A stretch of DNA of 18,284 nt from Paracoccaceae bacterium. GTDB lineage: Bacteria > Pseudomonadota > Alphaproteobacteria > Rhodobacterales > Rhodobacteraceae. The DNA lies in contig PARX01000031.1 of the NCBI GenBank assembly GCA_002712045.1, positions 9,117 through 27,400 on the forward strand. Direction: 5' to 3'. Under the pieces are notes generated by a model. It saw only the letters and a program-made list of their open reading frames with translations. It had not been told where the DNA came from and made no database searches. Shown here piece after piece: positions 7,139 through 14,634 of this stretch. The first letter of the stretch is position 1. Each line of letters opens with the position of its first letter. The translations under genes were made by a program, and so were the position numbers.

Positions 7139-7942
7139 ATGCCTGATGGGGTTGAGGTTACACAAAATGGTCGAATTCTTGAGGTAAAGTTAAATAAGCC
7201 TAAGGTAAATGCAATCGATATCCCAATGAGTCAGGCATTAGGAGCAGCTTTTGCGGAGTTACGTGATAATCCTGATTTGTGGGTCGGTATTTTAACTGCG
7301 GAAGGAGAGAAAATATTTTCTGCTGGTTGGGATTTGAAGGCTTTGAATTCTGGAGAAGTGGAGTTAGATAACTGGTGGGAAACCGCTGATTATGGTGATG
7401 GTGGATTTGCCGGTTTAACAGAAAATTGGAATTTAAATAAGCCCGTTATTGCTGCTTTAAATGGGTTAGTAATTGGTGGAGGTTTCGAGTTGGCAATGGG
7501 GTGTGATCTTTTAATTGCCGCAGAGCATGTTGAATTTGGTCTGCCAGAAATGCCACTAGGCATGGTCCCAGATGCTGGAGCTCTTCAAAGATTACCAAGA
7601 CGAATTCCCCATAACATTGCGATGGAAATGTTTTTACTTGGTCGGCGTATGTCTGCTGAGGAAGCTGCTCATTATGGTTTGGTTAATAAGGTTGTTCCGA
7701 AAGAAAAGTTGCTTGATCAAGCGAGAGAGTGGGCGGAATCAATAGCTTGGTCAGCACCTCTGGCAATGCAAAGTGTAAAGGAAGTGCAGCGAGCGATAGA
7801 ATGCGTTCCGCTTGAAGCCGCTTTTAATAAGATGAGAACTGAGAATTTGCCTGTTTATAGAAAAATGTTAAAGTCTGATGACGCAGCGGAAGGTGTGGCA
7901 GCTTTTGTAGAAAAACGCGAACCAAAATTTAAAGGTGAGTAG
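7139..7942 (+). CDS. caiD: Carnitinyl-CoA dehydratase (crotonase family)
   Basis: A 267-residue enoyl-CoA hydratase/isomerase family protein that closely follows E. coli CaiD as I remember it: FSAGWDLKA, GGFAGLTE, LNKPVIAALNG, GGGFELA, the RLP block, GRRMSAEEA and a terminal EKREPKFKG. CaiD interconverts L-carnitinyl-CoA and crotonobetainyl-CoA. The two crotonase glutamates are present as Glu117 (GGGFELA) and Glu137 (LPEMPLG). The gene begins 18 nt after the monooxygenase and its TAG overlaps by one base the GTG start of the carnitine dehydrogenase gene, so the two are translated together. This is one of the strongest indications that the operon handles carnitine-type trimethylammonium compounds; a related beta-hydroxyacyl-CoA with another head group cannot be excluded. 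Confidence 0.88.
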   Translation: MPDGVEVTQNGRILEVKLNKPKVNAIDIPMSQALGAAFAELRDNPDLWVGILTAEGEKIFSAGWDLKALNSGEVELDNWWETADYGDGGFAGLTENWNLNKPVIAALNGLVIGGGFELAMGCDLLIAAEHVEFGLPEMPLGMVPDAGALQRLPRRIPHNIAMEMFLLGRRMSAEEAAHYGLVNKVVPKEKLLDQAREWAESIAWSAPLAMQSVKEVQRAIECVPLEAAFNKMRTENLPVYRKMLKSDDAAEGVAAFVEKREPKFKGE

Positions 7943-8883
7943 TGGTGCTGAAAAGTTTGAATGAGGTAAAGTTAGTGACGAGCATAGGAGCTGGGCCTAT
8001 CGGAGGTGGATGGGCTGCTCACTTCTTGGCGCAAGGTTTTAGAGTTAATGCTTATCTTCATTCGGAATCTGAAATAAACACGTTTAATAGCATTGTGCAG
8101 ACGGCTTGGGTTAGTCTAACTGATCTTGGTTTGGCTGATGGCGCTAGTATGCAAAATTTGCAAATTTTTACGAATTTAGAAGAAAGCTTAAAAGGAACTG
8201 ACTTTGTGCAAGAAAGTGCTCCTGAGCGGTTGGAAATAAAGCAGGATTTATACCAAAAGTTGGGACATATTGTTCCAAGTGACATCGTAATTAGTTCATC
8301 AACTTCTGGATTGACTATGACAGAGATTCAAAAAAAATGTCCTACACCTGAAAGAACCGTCATTGGCCATCCTTTTAATCCTCCATATTTACTTCCACTG
8401 GTAGAAATAGTTGGTGGCGATAAAACTAATCCTAATGTGGTTTCTTGGACTGCAGATTTTTATAAAATGGCAGGAAAATCACCTCTTGTTATGAAAAAAG
8501 AGATACCAGGCTTTGTTGCAACCAGACTGCAGGAAGCTTTATGGCGAGAGGCTTTGCATATGGTAACAAACGGTGAAGCAACACCAGCAGATATCGATAA
8601 CGCATTAATAAATGGCCCAGCGCCAAGAATGGCGGTGCAAGGACAATGCATGGCATTTCATGTGGCATGTGGAGAAGGCGGGATGGCAACAAATTTAGAT
8701 CAGTTTGGTCCTGCTTTAAAATTACCTTGGACAAGATTAAAGGCGCCAGAATTAACCAAGGACTTGAGAGATAAAATGGTAAAAGGTTGCTTAGAAATGG
8801 CTGGAGATGAACATTTTGAGAAGATGGCAGAAGACCGTGATAAAAAAATAGTAGCTGTGTTAAATGCAATTAAGTCCAAATGA
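7942..8883 (+). CDS. lcdH: L-carnitine 3-dehydrogenase
   Basis: A 313-residue 3-hydroxyacyl-CoA-dehydrogenase-fold enzyme matching the L-carnitine dehydrogenase subgroup: DFVQESAPER, SSSTSGL, GHPFNPPYLLPLVE, ALWREALHMV and QFGPALKLPWTRLKAPELT. It would oxidise L-carnitine to 3-dehydrocarnitine. Catalytic His143 and its Glu155 partner are present; the Rossmann loop is GAGPIG at 16-21. Oddly, the acidic residue usually closing the second beta strand (as in VVAWD of the Pseudomonas enzyme) is replaced here, the segment reading VNAYLHSE with Leu39/His40. The start is a GTG: 7942 overlaps the caiD stop; a second GTG at 7945 is better spaced from AGGTGA at 7933-7938 and may be used instead. No thioesterase domain is fused, unlike some homologues. 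Confidence 0.88.
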   Translation: MVLKSLNEVKLVTSIGAGPIGGGWAAHFLAQGFRVNAYLHSESEINTFNSIVQTAWVSLTDLGLADGASMQNLQIFTNLEESLKGTDFVQESAPERLEIKQDLYQKLGHIVPSDIVISSSTSGLTMTEIQKKCPTPERTVIGHPFNPPYLLPLVEIVGGDKTNPNVVSWTADFYKMAGKSPLVMKKEIPGFVATRLQEALWREALHMVTNGEATPADIDNALINGPAPRMAVQGQCMAFHVACGEGGMATNLDQFGPALKLPWTRLKAPELTKDLRDKMVKGCLEMAGDEHFEKMAEDRDKKIVAVLNAIKSK

Positions 8884-8920
8884 CTTTTTGTTATTAATTG
8901 ATTGATTAGGAGTTAAATAA

Positions 8921-9805
8921 ATGAATTTTGATGTAGTTGTAAGTTGTGCTGTTACCGGCGCAGGGGATACGACAGGAAAGAATCCTCATGTACCCATCAC
9001 GCCAAAAGAAGTAGCGGATGCAGCAATAGAAGCGGCTAAGGCTGGTGCTGCGATAGCACATATTCACGTTCGAGATCCAGAGACTGGCAAAGGCTCTAGA
9101 GATCCTAAACTATTCAAAGAAGTTGTTGATCGAGTGAGAGACAGCAATACGGATGTTGTCATAAATCTTACGGCTGGGATGGGGGGAGATTGGGTCCCTG
9201 ATCCAGATAACCCTGCAATGCCTGGTGCGGGTACCGATATGATTGGTCCCGAAGAAAGACTTGCTCACGTAAAGGAGTGTATGCCGGAGATATGTTCTCT
9301 TGATTGTGGCACATTAAATTTTGGAAATGGGGATGAGATTTATATTTCAACTCCTCCAATGTTAAGAAAAATGGCGCAACTGACAAAGGAATGGGGCGTA
9401 AAACCTGAATTAGAGGTTTTTGAACTGGGTCATATTCGTTTTGCCACGCAGATGATTGCTGAAGGTTTGGTTGCAGATCCACCCATGTTTCAGATTTGTT
9501 TAGGGATTCCTTGGGGAGCGGATCAGAGCGTTGACACAATGAAAACAATGAAAGATCACTTGCCAATTGGTGCGAATTGGGCGGGTTTTGGTATCTCGCG
9601 AATGCAAATGCCTATGGCAGCAACTGCAGTTGCTTTAGGCGGAAATGTGCGAGTTGGATTAGAGGATAACATTTATCTGGATAGAGGTGTATTGGCTACA
9701 AATGGACAGCTTGTAACACGTGCAGTTGAGATAATTGAAAGAATGGGCGCCCGCGCTCTTTCGCCCGCAGAAGCTAGAACAAAATTGAATCTTCGTGGTG
9801 CTTAA
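8921..9805 (+). CDS. BKACE-family 3-keto acid cleavage enzyme (dehydrocarnitine cleavage)
   Basis: A 294-residue beta-keto acid cleavage enzyme (PF05853). These enzymes take a beta-keto acid plus acetyl-CoA and give a CoA thioester plus acetoacetate; with 3-dehydrocarnitine the products are betainyl-CoA and acetoacetate. The zinc ligands are His47 and His49 in HIHVRD and Glu248 in VRVGLEDN; Arg244 and Asp249 are the expected catalytic residues. Other family marks are NLTAGMGGD, LDCGTLNFG, CLGIPWGA and AGFGISRMQMP. The specific assignment rests on the carnitine dehydrogenase immediately upstream (37-nt gap) and on TDMIGPEERL, which I associate with the dehydrocarnitine subgroup. AGGAG lies 8 bases before the ATG. 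Soluble, cytoplasmic. Confidence 0.9.
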   Translation: MNFDVVVSCAVTGAGDTTGKNPHVPITPKEVADAAIEAAKAGAAIAHIHVRDPETGKGSRDPKLFKEVVDRVRDSNTDVVINLTAGMGGDWVPDPDNPAMPGAGTDMIGPEERLAHVKECMPEICSLDCGTLNFGNGDEIYISTPPMLRKMAQLTKEWGVKPELEVFELGHIRFATQMIAEGLVADPPMFQICLGIPWGADQSVDTMKTMKDHLPIGANWAGFGISRMQMPMAATAVALGGNVRVGLEDNIYLDRGVLATNGQLVTRAVEIIERMGARALSPAEARTKLNLRGA

Positions 9806-9830
9806 TCAAACAGAATTTGGAGACAAAGCT

Positions 9831-9850
9831 AACTACTAGAATCAGTAGTT
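9831..9850 (+). terminator. Intercistronic hairpin with weak T-rich tail
   Basis: AACTACT (9831-9837), loop AGAATC, AGTAGTT (9844-9850) form a perfect 7-bp stem followed by TTATTT, in the 79-nt gap after the BKACE gene. The stem has only two G/C pairs, so full termination is unlikely; it may act as a partial terminator or protect the upstream messenger, and it divides the five-gene block from the following acyl-CoA genes. Confidence 0.4.
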
Positions 9851-9884
9851 TTATTTAAGAATTGAAGAAAGTAAGAGTGATCAA

Positions 9885-11033
9885 ATGGACCATGAAAATG
9901 AATTGTTAATTAACACGTTAAAATCCTTTATGGATGCTGAAATATTTCCATATGAAGACGAGGTTGATGCAAAAGGTGAGGTTCCTATTGACTTGGGTCG
10001 TCAGATTGAGGCCCGAGCAAAAGATATAGGTCTTTTTGCTGCTAATTTACCAACAGAAATTGGAGGTGGTGGATTAGGTTATCAAGCTATGGCCTTGATG
10101 GAAAGAGAATATGGGAAGACTACCCACGCACTACAGTCGTGGATCGCTAGACCTACTGAGATATTATTAGCATGTGAAGGCGATCAAAAAGAGCAATATT
10201 TATTGCCTTGTGTGAGAGGAGAAAAGCGAGAGTTATTTGCTTTAACTGAACCTGAGGCTGGGTCAGACGTAATGGGAATGAAGTCTAATGCTATAAAAGA
10301 TGGAGACGATTGGATTTTAAATGGCAGCAAGCATTTTATTTCAGGGCCAATAATGCCTGATTTTGCGATTGTTTTTGCGGCTACAGGTGAAGATCAAACC
10401 CCCAGGGGCCCAAGAAAAAGAATTACAGCTTTTTTAGTTGATGTCGGCCTTGAAGGATTTGAATGCCGAGAAGGTAATAAATGTGTTAGTTATCGAGGGT
10501 ATAAGAATTTTCAATTGAGTTTTGATAATGTGAGATTAGGCCCAAACCAGATTCTGGGTGAAGAGGGCCGGGGATTAGAATTATCGGGAAAATGGCTTGG
10601 GATGGGAAGAATTTGGGTTGGTGCGACTTGTTGTGGAAAAGCAGAGCGGATAATGAATCTGGCTATAGATTGGGCTGCAAATAGGAAGCAATTTGGCAAA
10701 CCAATAGGGTCATTTCAAGCAACTGGCTTCAAGCTAGCGGACATGTCAATCGGTTTGCGGGCAGCAGACTTGATGGTGAATGATGCTGTAAGTCGAGCTG
10801 AGGTAGGAGCTATGCAGGATGCGGATGCTGCTATGGTGAAGGTATTCTGCTCGGAAATGTTAAATAAGGTTGCTGATGATACGGTGCAAATTTATGGTGG
10901 AATGGGTTTAATGGAAGAATTGCCGATCCAACGTTTATGGCGAGATAGCAGATTAGAAAGAATATGGGATGGGACTTCTGAGATTCAGCGACATATCATA
11001 ACGAGGTCAATTCTGCGGCCTTTGGGAGCATGA
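9885..11033 (+). CDS. Acyl-CoA dehydrogenase family protein, Asp at the catalytic-base position
   Basis: A 382-residue acyl-CoA dehydrogenase with all three domains: an N-terminal helical domain, a middle beta domain with LTEPEAGSD (120-128) and GSKHFIS, and a C-terminal helical domain with NRKQFGKPIGSFQ (266-278), QIYGGMG and WRDSRLERIWDGTSEIQ (352-368). It would bind FAD and add or remove a C2-C3 double bond. In medium-chain enzymes the catalytic Glu376 sits in YEGTSQIQ; here the position is Asp362. The alternative isovaleryl-type site before Arg242 is Gly241. E. coli CaiA also lacks Glu here. Context suggests gamma-butyrobetainyl-CoA/crotonobetainyl-CoA interconversion, but direction and substrate are inferred. 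The stop overlaps the next start (ATGA). The ribosome site is weak. Confidence 0.9.
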   Translation: MDHENELLINTLKSFMDAEIFPYEDEVDAKGEVPIDLGRQIEARAKDIGLFAANLPTEIGGGGLGYQAMALMEREYGKTTHALQSWIARPTEILLACEGDQKEQYLLPCVRGEKRELFALTEPEAGSDVMGMKSNAIKDGDDWILNGSKHFISGPIMPDFAIVFAATGEDQTPRGPRKRITAFLVDVGLEGFECREGNKCVSYRGYKNFQLSFDNVRLGPNQILGEEGRGLELSGKWLGMGRIWVGATCCGKAERIMNLAIDWAANRKQFGKPIGSFQATGFKLADMSIGLRAADLMVNDAVSRAEVGAMQDADAAMVKVFCSEMLNKVADDTVQIYGGMGLMEELPIQRLWRDSRLERIWDGTSEIQRHIITRSILRPLGA

Positions 11034-13129
11034 CGCCGGCACAAAAAGTAAATTTTGAAAGGTTGATTAAACCAAAGCATATTGCCTTTGTTGGTGGGGT
11101 TGATGCGGAGATAGCAATAGGGGAAGCCAAAAGAGCTGGCTTCAAGGGTTTAATTTGGCCAGTTAACCCTCGAAGAGAACAATTAGGCGGTCATAAATGC
11201 TTTCAGACTTTAGAAGATCTTCCTTCTGCTCCTGACGCAGTTTATTTGGCAATTCCTAGAGATCATGCTTTAAATGCAGTAAAAGATTTGGCTAAGTTGG
11301 GTGCTGGCGGAATTGTTTGTTACACTGCTGGGTTTGGGGAAGCAGATCTTGAGGGTCAAGAAGCTGAAAACTTACTTGCAGAATATGCTGGTGATATGGC
11401 TCTTATAGGTCCAAATTGCTATGGAATAATCAATTACATTGATAAGGTGGCTCTTTGGCCATTTGCTCATGGCGGTAGCTGCCCTGGATATGGTGCCGCA
11501 ATTATCACGCAAAGTGGAATGTTTTCTTCTGATATCACAATGAGTCAAAGATCTTTACCTTTAAGTTATATGGTTTCAGCGGGAAATCAGACAGTCATGG
11601 GTTTAGCAGATTTTATCGATATCTTATGTGAAAAACCTGAAGTCAGGGCAATTGGTTTGCATATCGAGGGGTTAAGTGATGTTTCTCTGTTTGAGAAAGC
11701 GGCATTAAAAGCTCTGGAATTAAATAAACCAGTGGTTGCATTAAAAACTGGAACATCAAAAATTGGATCAACATTAACATTAAGCCACACAGGATCTTTA
11801 TCAGGGTCCAAAGAGTTATATGAAGCGTTATTTAAGCGAACAGGCGTGATCAGTGTAAATAATCCGTCTCAATTTTTAGAAACTTTAAAATATTTATGTG
11901 TATCGGGGTGCCCTAGACAGGAAAATATAATTGGATTTACCTGTTCTGGAGGTGGAGCAACAATGTTGGCGGATAAAGCAGAAGACATTGGTTTGAAATT
12001 TCCAAATTTTAATAAGGAGAAATCAGATAAGCTTGTTGGGTTATTGCCTGAAATAGCAACCTTATCTAATCCGTTGGATTATACGACCCCTATTTGGGGG
12101 CAGCCAGAAAAGACAAGACCAGTCTTTCAAGAGGCGATGAGTCAAGTGCTAGCTCAATCAGCAATCTTGGTGCAGGATTATCCCGCTAAAGGTTTGGATG
12201 AATCTCTCGTGTATTACAGAAATGATGCTTTGGCTTTTGCTGAAGCGGCAGCCGATAATAATCTTCCAGCAGCAATATGTTCGACTATTCCCGAAAATTT
12301 TGATGCAGAAACCAGAGACTTGCTTGTCTCGTTAGGCGTATCTCCGATGCAAGGTATTCATGAAGCGCTAAATGCAATCAGTCATGCTGCTACATGGAAC
12401 AAGAATAGAGCGCATATATTAGGGACAAAGCTGGACGGCGTCTTTGAGGTTGTTGCAAATTTAGATCGGCTTAGCGTTTTAGATGAATATGAAAGTAAAG
12501 CTCTCTTAAAAAAGAATGGGTTCAATGTTCCACAAGGCAAGTTGTGTTTAGACAAGGTGACTTCAAATGATCTTGGAAGCCTTAATTTTCCCGTTGCTTT
12601 AAAGATGGTTAGTTCGAAAATTTTGCATAAAACGGAACTCAATGCGGTTGTTCTTAATATCGAAGGGGAATTTGAATTGAGAGCGGCAGTTAAAAAGATG
12701 CGTTCCTCAGTTTCAAAAAAGGCTCCAAATTTGGTTTCCAATAGATACCTGATCGAGGAGATGGCAAATACTCCACTTGCTGAATTGATTGTTGGTATTC
12801 GATCTGACTCTCAATTTGGGCTTTCATTAACAATTGGAAGTGGTGGCATTTTAGTTGATTTGATTGGTGATGTTTCAACTATAATGCTTCCAACTCATTC
12901 TGGTGAAATCAGTGAGGCGATTAAGAATCTTAAAGTCTTTAAGTTGTTGGATGGATTCAGAGGAAAGCCTAAAGTTAAATTAGAGGTTGTTGTGGATGCC
13001 ATAATGAAACTTGTTATCTTTGCCGAAGAAAATATTAACTTAATATCGGAAATCGAAATCAATCCGATGTTTGTTTATGAAGACTGTGTCCAGATGGTAG
13101 ACGCCCTGATTTATGCTTTTGATACATAG
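11030..13129 (+). CDS. NDP-forming acyl-CoA synthetase (acetate-CoA ligase family)
   Basis: A 699-residue single-chain acid:CoA ligase of the ADP-forming type. Order of domains: CoA-binding Rossmann domain (~15-140, with IAFVGG and IGPNCYGI), two succinyl-CoA-ligase-like domains (~150-450) with the phosphorylated His253 in LSHTGSLSGS, and a C-terminal ATP-grasp domain (~480-699) with the second conserved His533 in ILHKTEL, the lid segment SNRYLIEEM and EIEINPM. The reaction is reversible: acid + CoA + ATP to acyl-CoA + ADP + Pi. It occupies the role AMP-forming CaiC has in enterobacteria, or could run backwards on betainyl-CoA and gain ATP. It overlaps the acyl-CoA dehydrogenase gene by 4 bp, so the two are coupled. 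Specificity cannot be read from sequence. Confidence 0.9.
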   Translation: MTPAQKVNFERLIKPKHIAFVGGVDAEIAIGEAKRAGFKGLIWPVNPRREQLGGHKCFQTLEDLPSAPDAVYLAIPRDHALNAVKDLAKLGAGGIVCYTAGFGEADLEGQEAENLLAEYAGDMALIGPNCYGIINYIDKVALWPFAHGGSCPGYGAAIITQSGMFSSDITMSQRSLPLSYMVSAGNQTVMGLADFIDILCEKPEVRAIGLHIEGLSDVSLFEKAALKALELNKPVVALKTGTSKIGSTLTLSHTGSLSGSKELYEALFKRTGVISVNNPSQFLETLKYLCVSGCPRQENIIGFTCSGGGATMLADKAEDIGLKFPNFNKEKSDKLVGLLPEIATLSNPLDYTTPIWGQPEKTRPVFQEAMSQVLAQSAILVQDYPAKGLDESLVYYRNDALAFAEAAADNNLPAAICSTIPENFDAETRDLLVSLGVSPMQGIHEALNAISHAATWNKNRAHILGTKLDGVFEVVANLDRLSVLDEYESKALLKKNGFNVPQGKLCLDKVTSNDLGSLNFPVALKMVSSKILHKTELNAVVLNIEGEFELRAAVKKMRSSVSKKAPNLVSNRYLIEEMANTPLAELIVGIRSDSQFGLSLTIGSGGILVDLIGDVSTIMLPTHSGEISEAIKNLKVFKLLDGFRGKPKVKLEVVVDAIMKLVIFAEENINLISEIEINPMFVYEDCVQMVDALIYAFDT

Positions 13130-13170
13130 GATACTTGAAAGTTCGTAAATTTAAGAAAATAGTAGACATA

Positions 13171-13188
13171 GACTTGATAATATAAGTC
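13171..13188. other. Short inverted repeat before the amidase gene
   Basis: GACTT (13171-13175), GATAATAT, AAGTC (13184-13188) lies in the 97-bp AT-rich gap before the amidase gene. It could be an operator or part of a separate amidase promoter, since GATAATAT resembles a -10 element. The stem is only 5 bp, so this is tentative. Confidence 0.25.
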
Positions 13189-13226
13189 GAACTAGCTTTA
13201 ATTTAATTTTTAGATGGAATGATAAG

Positions 13227-14624
13227 ATGTCAGAACTTTGGAGATTACCCGGATATGAGATTTCTGAATTAGTAAGATCAAAACAAATTTCTGCTGTTGA
13301 GGTTACGAAAGTACATCTTGACCGTTTGAAGGAAGTAAATCCGAAACTCAATGCTGTTGTTCAGGAAATGCCGGACGAGGCAATTGAAGATGCAAAGGAA
13401 ATTGATAGGAAGATTGAGATTGGGAAGGATCCGGGTATTTTATGTGGTGTGCCATTAACGATTAAAGTTCTTGCGGATCAAAAAGGCTTTGCCACGACTA
13501 ATGGTTTAAAAATTCAAAAAGACCTTATTGCGACAACCGATAGTCCCATTGTTTCAAACGTAAAGAAGGCTGGCGCAGTTGTGATTGGTCGAACGAACAC
13601 GCCAGCTTTTTCACTGAGGTGGTTTACAAATAATGACCTCCATGGCCAAACCTTGAATCCACATGACAAAAATATAACACCTGGTGGTTCGTCAGGCGGT
13701 GCTTCTTCGGCAGTTGCAAGTGGTATTTGCCCAATAGCTCACGGTACTGATATTGGTGGGTCGATTAGATATCCCGCGTACGCTTGCGGATTGCATGGCT
13801 TGCGGCCTACTTTCGGACGCATTCCAGCTTTTAATGCCTCTGGAGGTGAAAGACACATTGGTGGTCAGATAATGGCTGTAGGAGGGCCAATTTCTAGAAC
13901 AATGAAAGATATTCAAGTTTCTTTCGAGGCCATGGCCGCAAGTGATAATAGGGATCCATGGTATGTTCCCGTACCATTTGCAGGTCCAAAGTTTGATAAA
14001 AGAGTGGCATTTTCAACAAATCCTGATGGAATGCCGGTCTGTGATGAAGTTGTTAAAGCTATAAAGGATTCCGCAAAAATTCTTTCCAATAATGGCTGGC
14101 AAGTTGAAGAAGTAGAATGTCCACCAATGCAAGATGCTGCAGATGTTAACGCTAAGTTGTGGATGGCTGAAACGCGATATGCTGCAAAAGGAATGATTGA
14201 CAAGGAAGATGAAGCTGATTCAAAATTTGTTTTTGAGCAAATGACAAAAAGATCACCAGAGATTGACAAGGGTGGGTTGTTAGATGCTCTTCAAATGAGA
14301 GCAACTTTGTTAAGAGAATGGCAATTGTTCTTGTCTAAATACCCAGTTTTAATAACCCCAGTTTCGGGAGAGCTACCGTTTCCTCAGCAACTTGATGTTA
14401 AATCTGAAAATGATTTTGAAAATATTATGAAGGCGCAACTTACGCAACTTGCGGTACCAGCACTTGGTTTGCCAGCATTATCAGTGTTTACGGGTTTTTC
14501 AGGTACTGCCCCTGTCGGTGTGCAATTGATTGGTGCTAGGTTTCGGGAGGATATATTGATAGCCGCTGGAACTGACATTGAAAGTTCAGGAGAACAGCCA
14601 AAGTGTGTTGATCCCAATTGGTAA
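13227..14624 (+). CDS. Amidase signature family enzyme
   Basis: A 465-residue amidase-signature (AS) hydrolase of normal length. The Ser-cisSer-Lys triad is complete: Lys80 in GVPLTIK, Ser155 in GGSSGGASS and Ser179 in DIGGSIRYPA; the 24-residue spacing between the two serines equals that of FAAH. The HGLRPTFGRIP segment follows as expected. It would cleave a carboxylic amide to acid plus ammonia or amine. It sits 97 nt after the CoA ligase gene, the widest gap in the plus-strand series, so it may have its own promoter. In the pyridine and uracil pathways an amide hydrolase acts after the flavin monooxygenase and an aldehyde dehydrogenase, a role this enzyme could fill (inference). GGA 8 bases upstream serves the ATG. 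It converges on the minus-strand pair with a 10-nt gap. Confidence 0.92.
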   Translation: MSELWRLPGYEISELVRSKQISAVEVTKVHLDRLKEVNPKLNAVVQEMPDEAIEDAKEIDRKIEIGKDPGILCGVPLTIKVLADQKGFATTNGLKIQKDLIATTDSPIVSNVKKAGAVVIGRTNTPAFSLRWFTNNDLHGQTLNPHDKNITPGGSSGGASSAVASGICPIAHGTDIGGSIRYPAYACGLHGLRPTFGRIPAFNASGGERHIGGQIMAVGGPISRTMKDIQVSFEAMAASDNRDPWYVPVPFAGPKFDKRVAFSTNPDGMPVCDEVVKAIKDSAKILSNNGWQVEEVECPPMQDAADVNAKLWMAETRYAAKGMIDKEDEADSKFVFEQMTKRSPEIDKGGLLDALQMRATLLREWQLFLSKYPVLITPVSGELPFPQQLDVKSENDFENIMKAQLTQLAVPALGLPALSVFTGFSGTAPVGVQLIGARFREDILIAAGTDIESSGEQPKCVDPNW

Positions 14625-14634
14625 TTTTTTTTAT

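Noticed and set aside
8058..8869. Long antisense open frames inside the carnitine dehydrogenase gene (for example 8489-8869, 126 codons)
   Set aside because: They lie wholly opposite a clearly conserved gene, have no recognisable motifs and no upstream ribosome site; treated as shadows.
9168..9566. A 132-codon antisense frame inside the BKACE gene
   Set aside because: Low-complexity, no family resemblance, and the plus strand carries the conserved catalytic residues.
4583..14624. True Rut (pyrimidine) operon
   Set aside because: The parts list is similar (LLM oxygenase, reductase, RidA, hydrolase, amide hydrolase), but there is no RutB-type isochorismatase-fold hydrolase and no RutE or uracil permease. 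Carnitine-type genes are interspersed, so only an analogy is justified.
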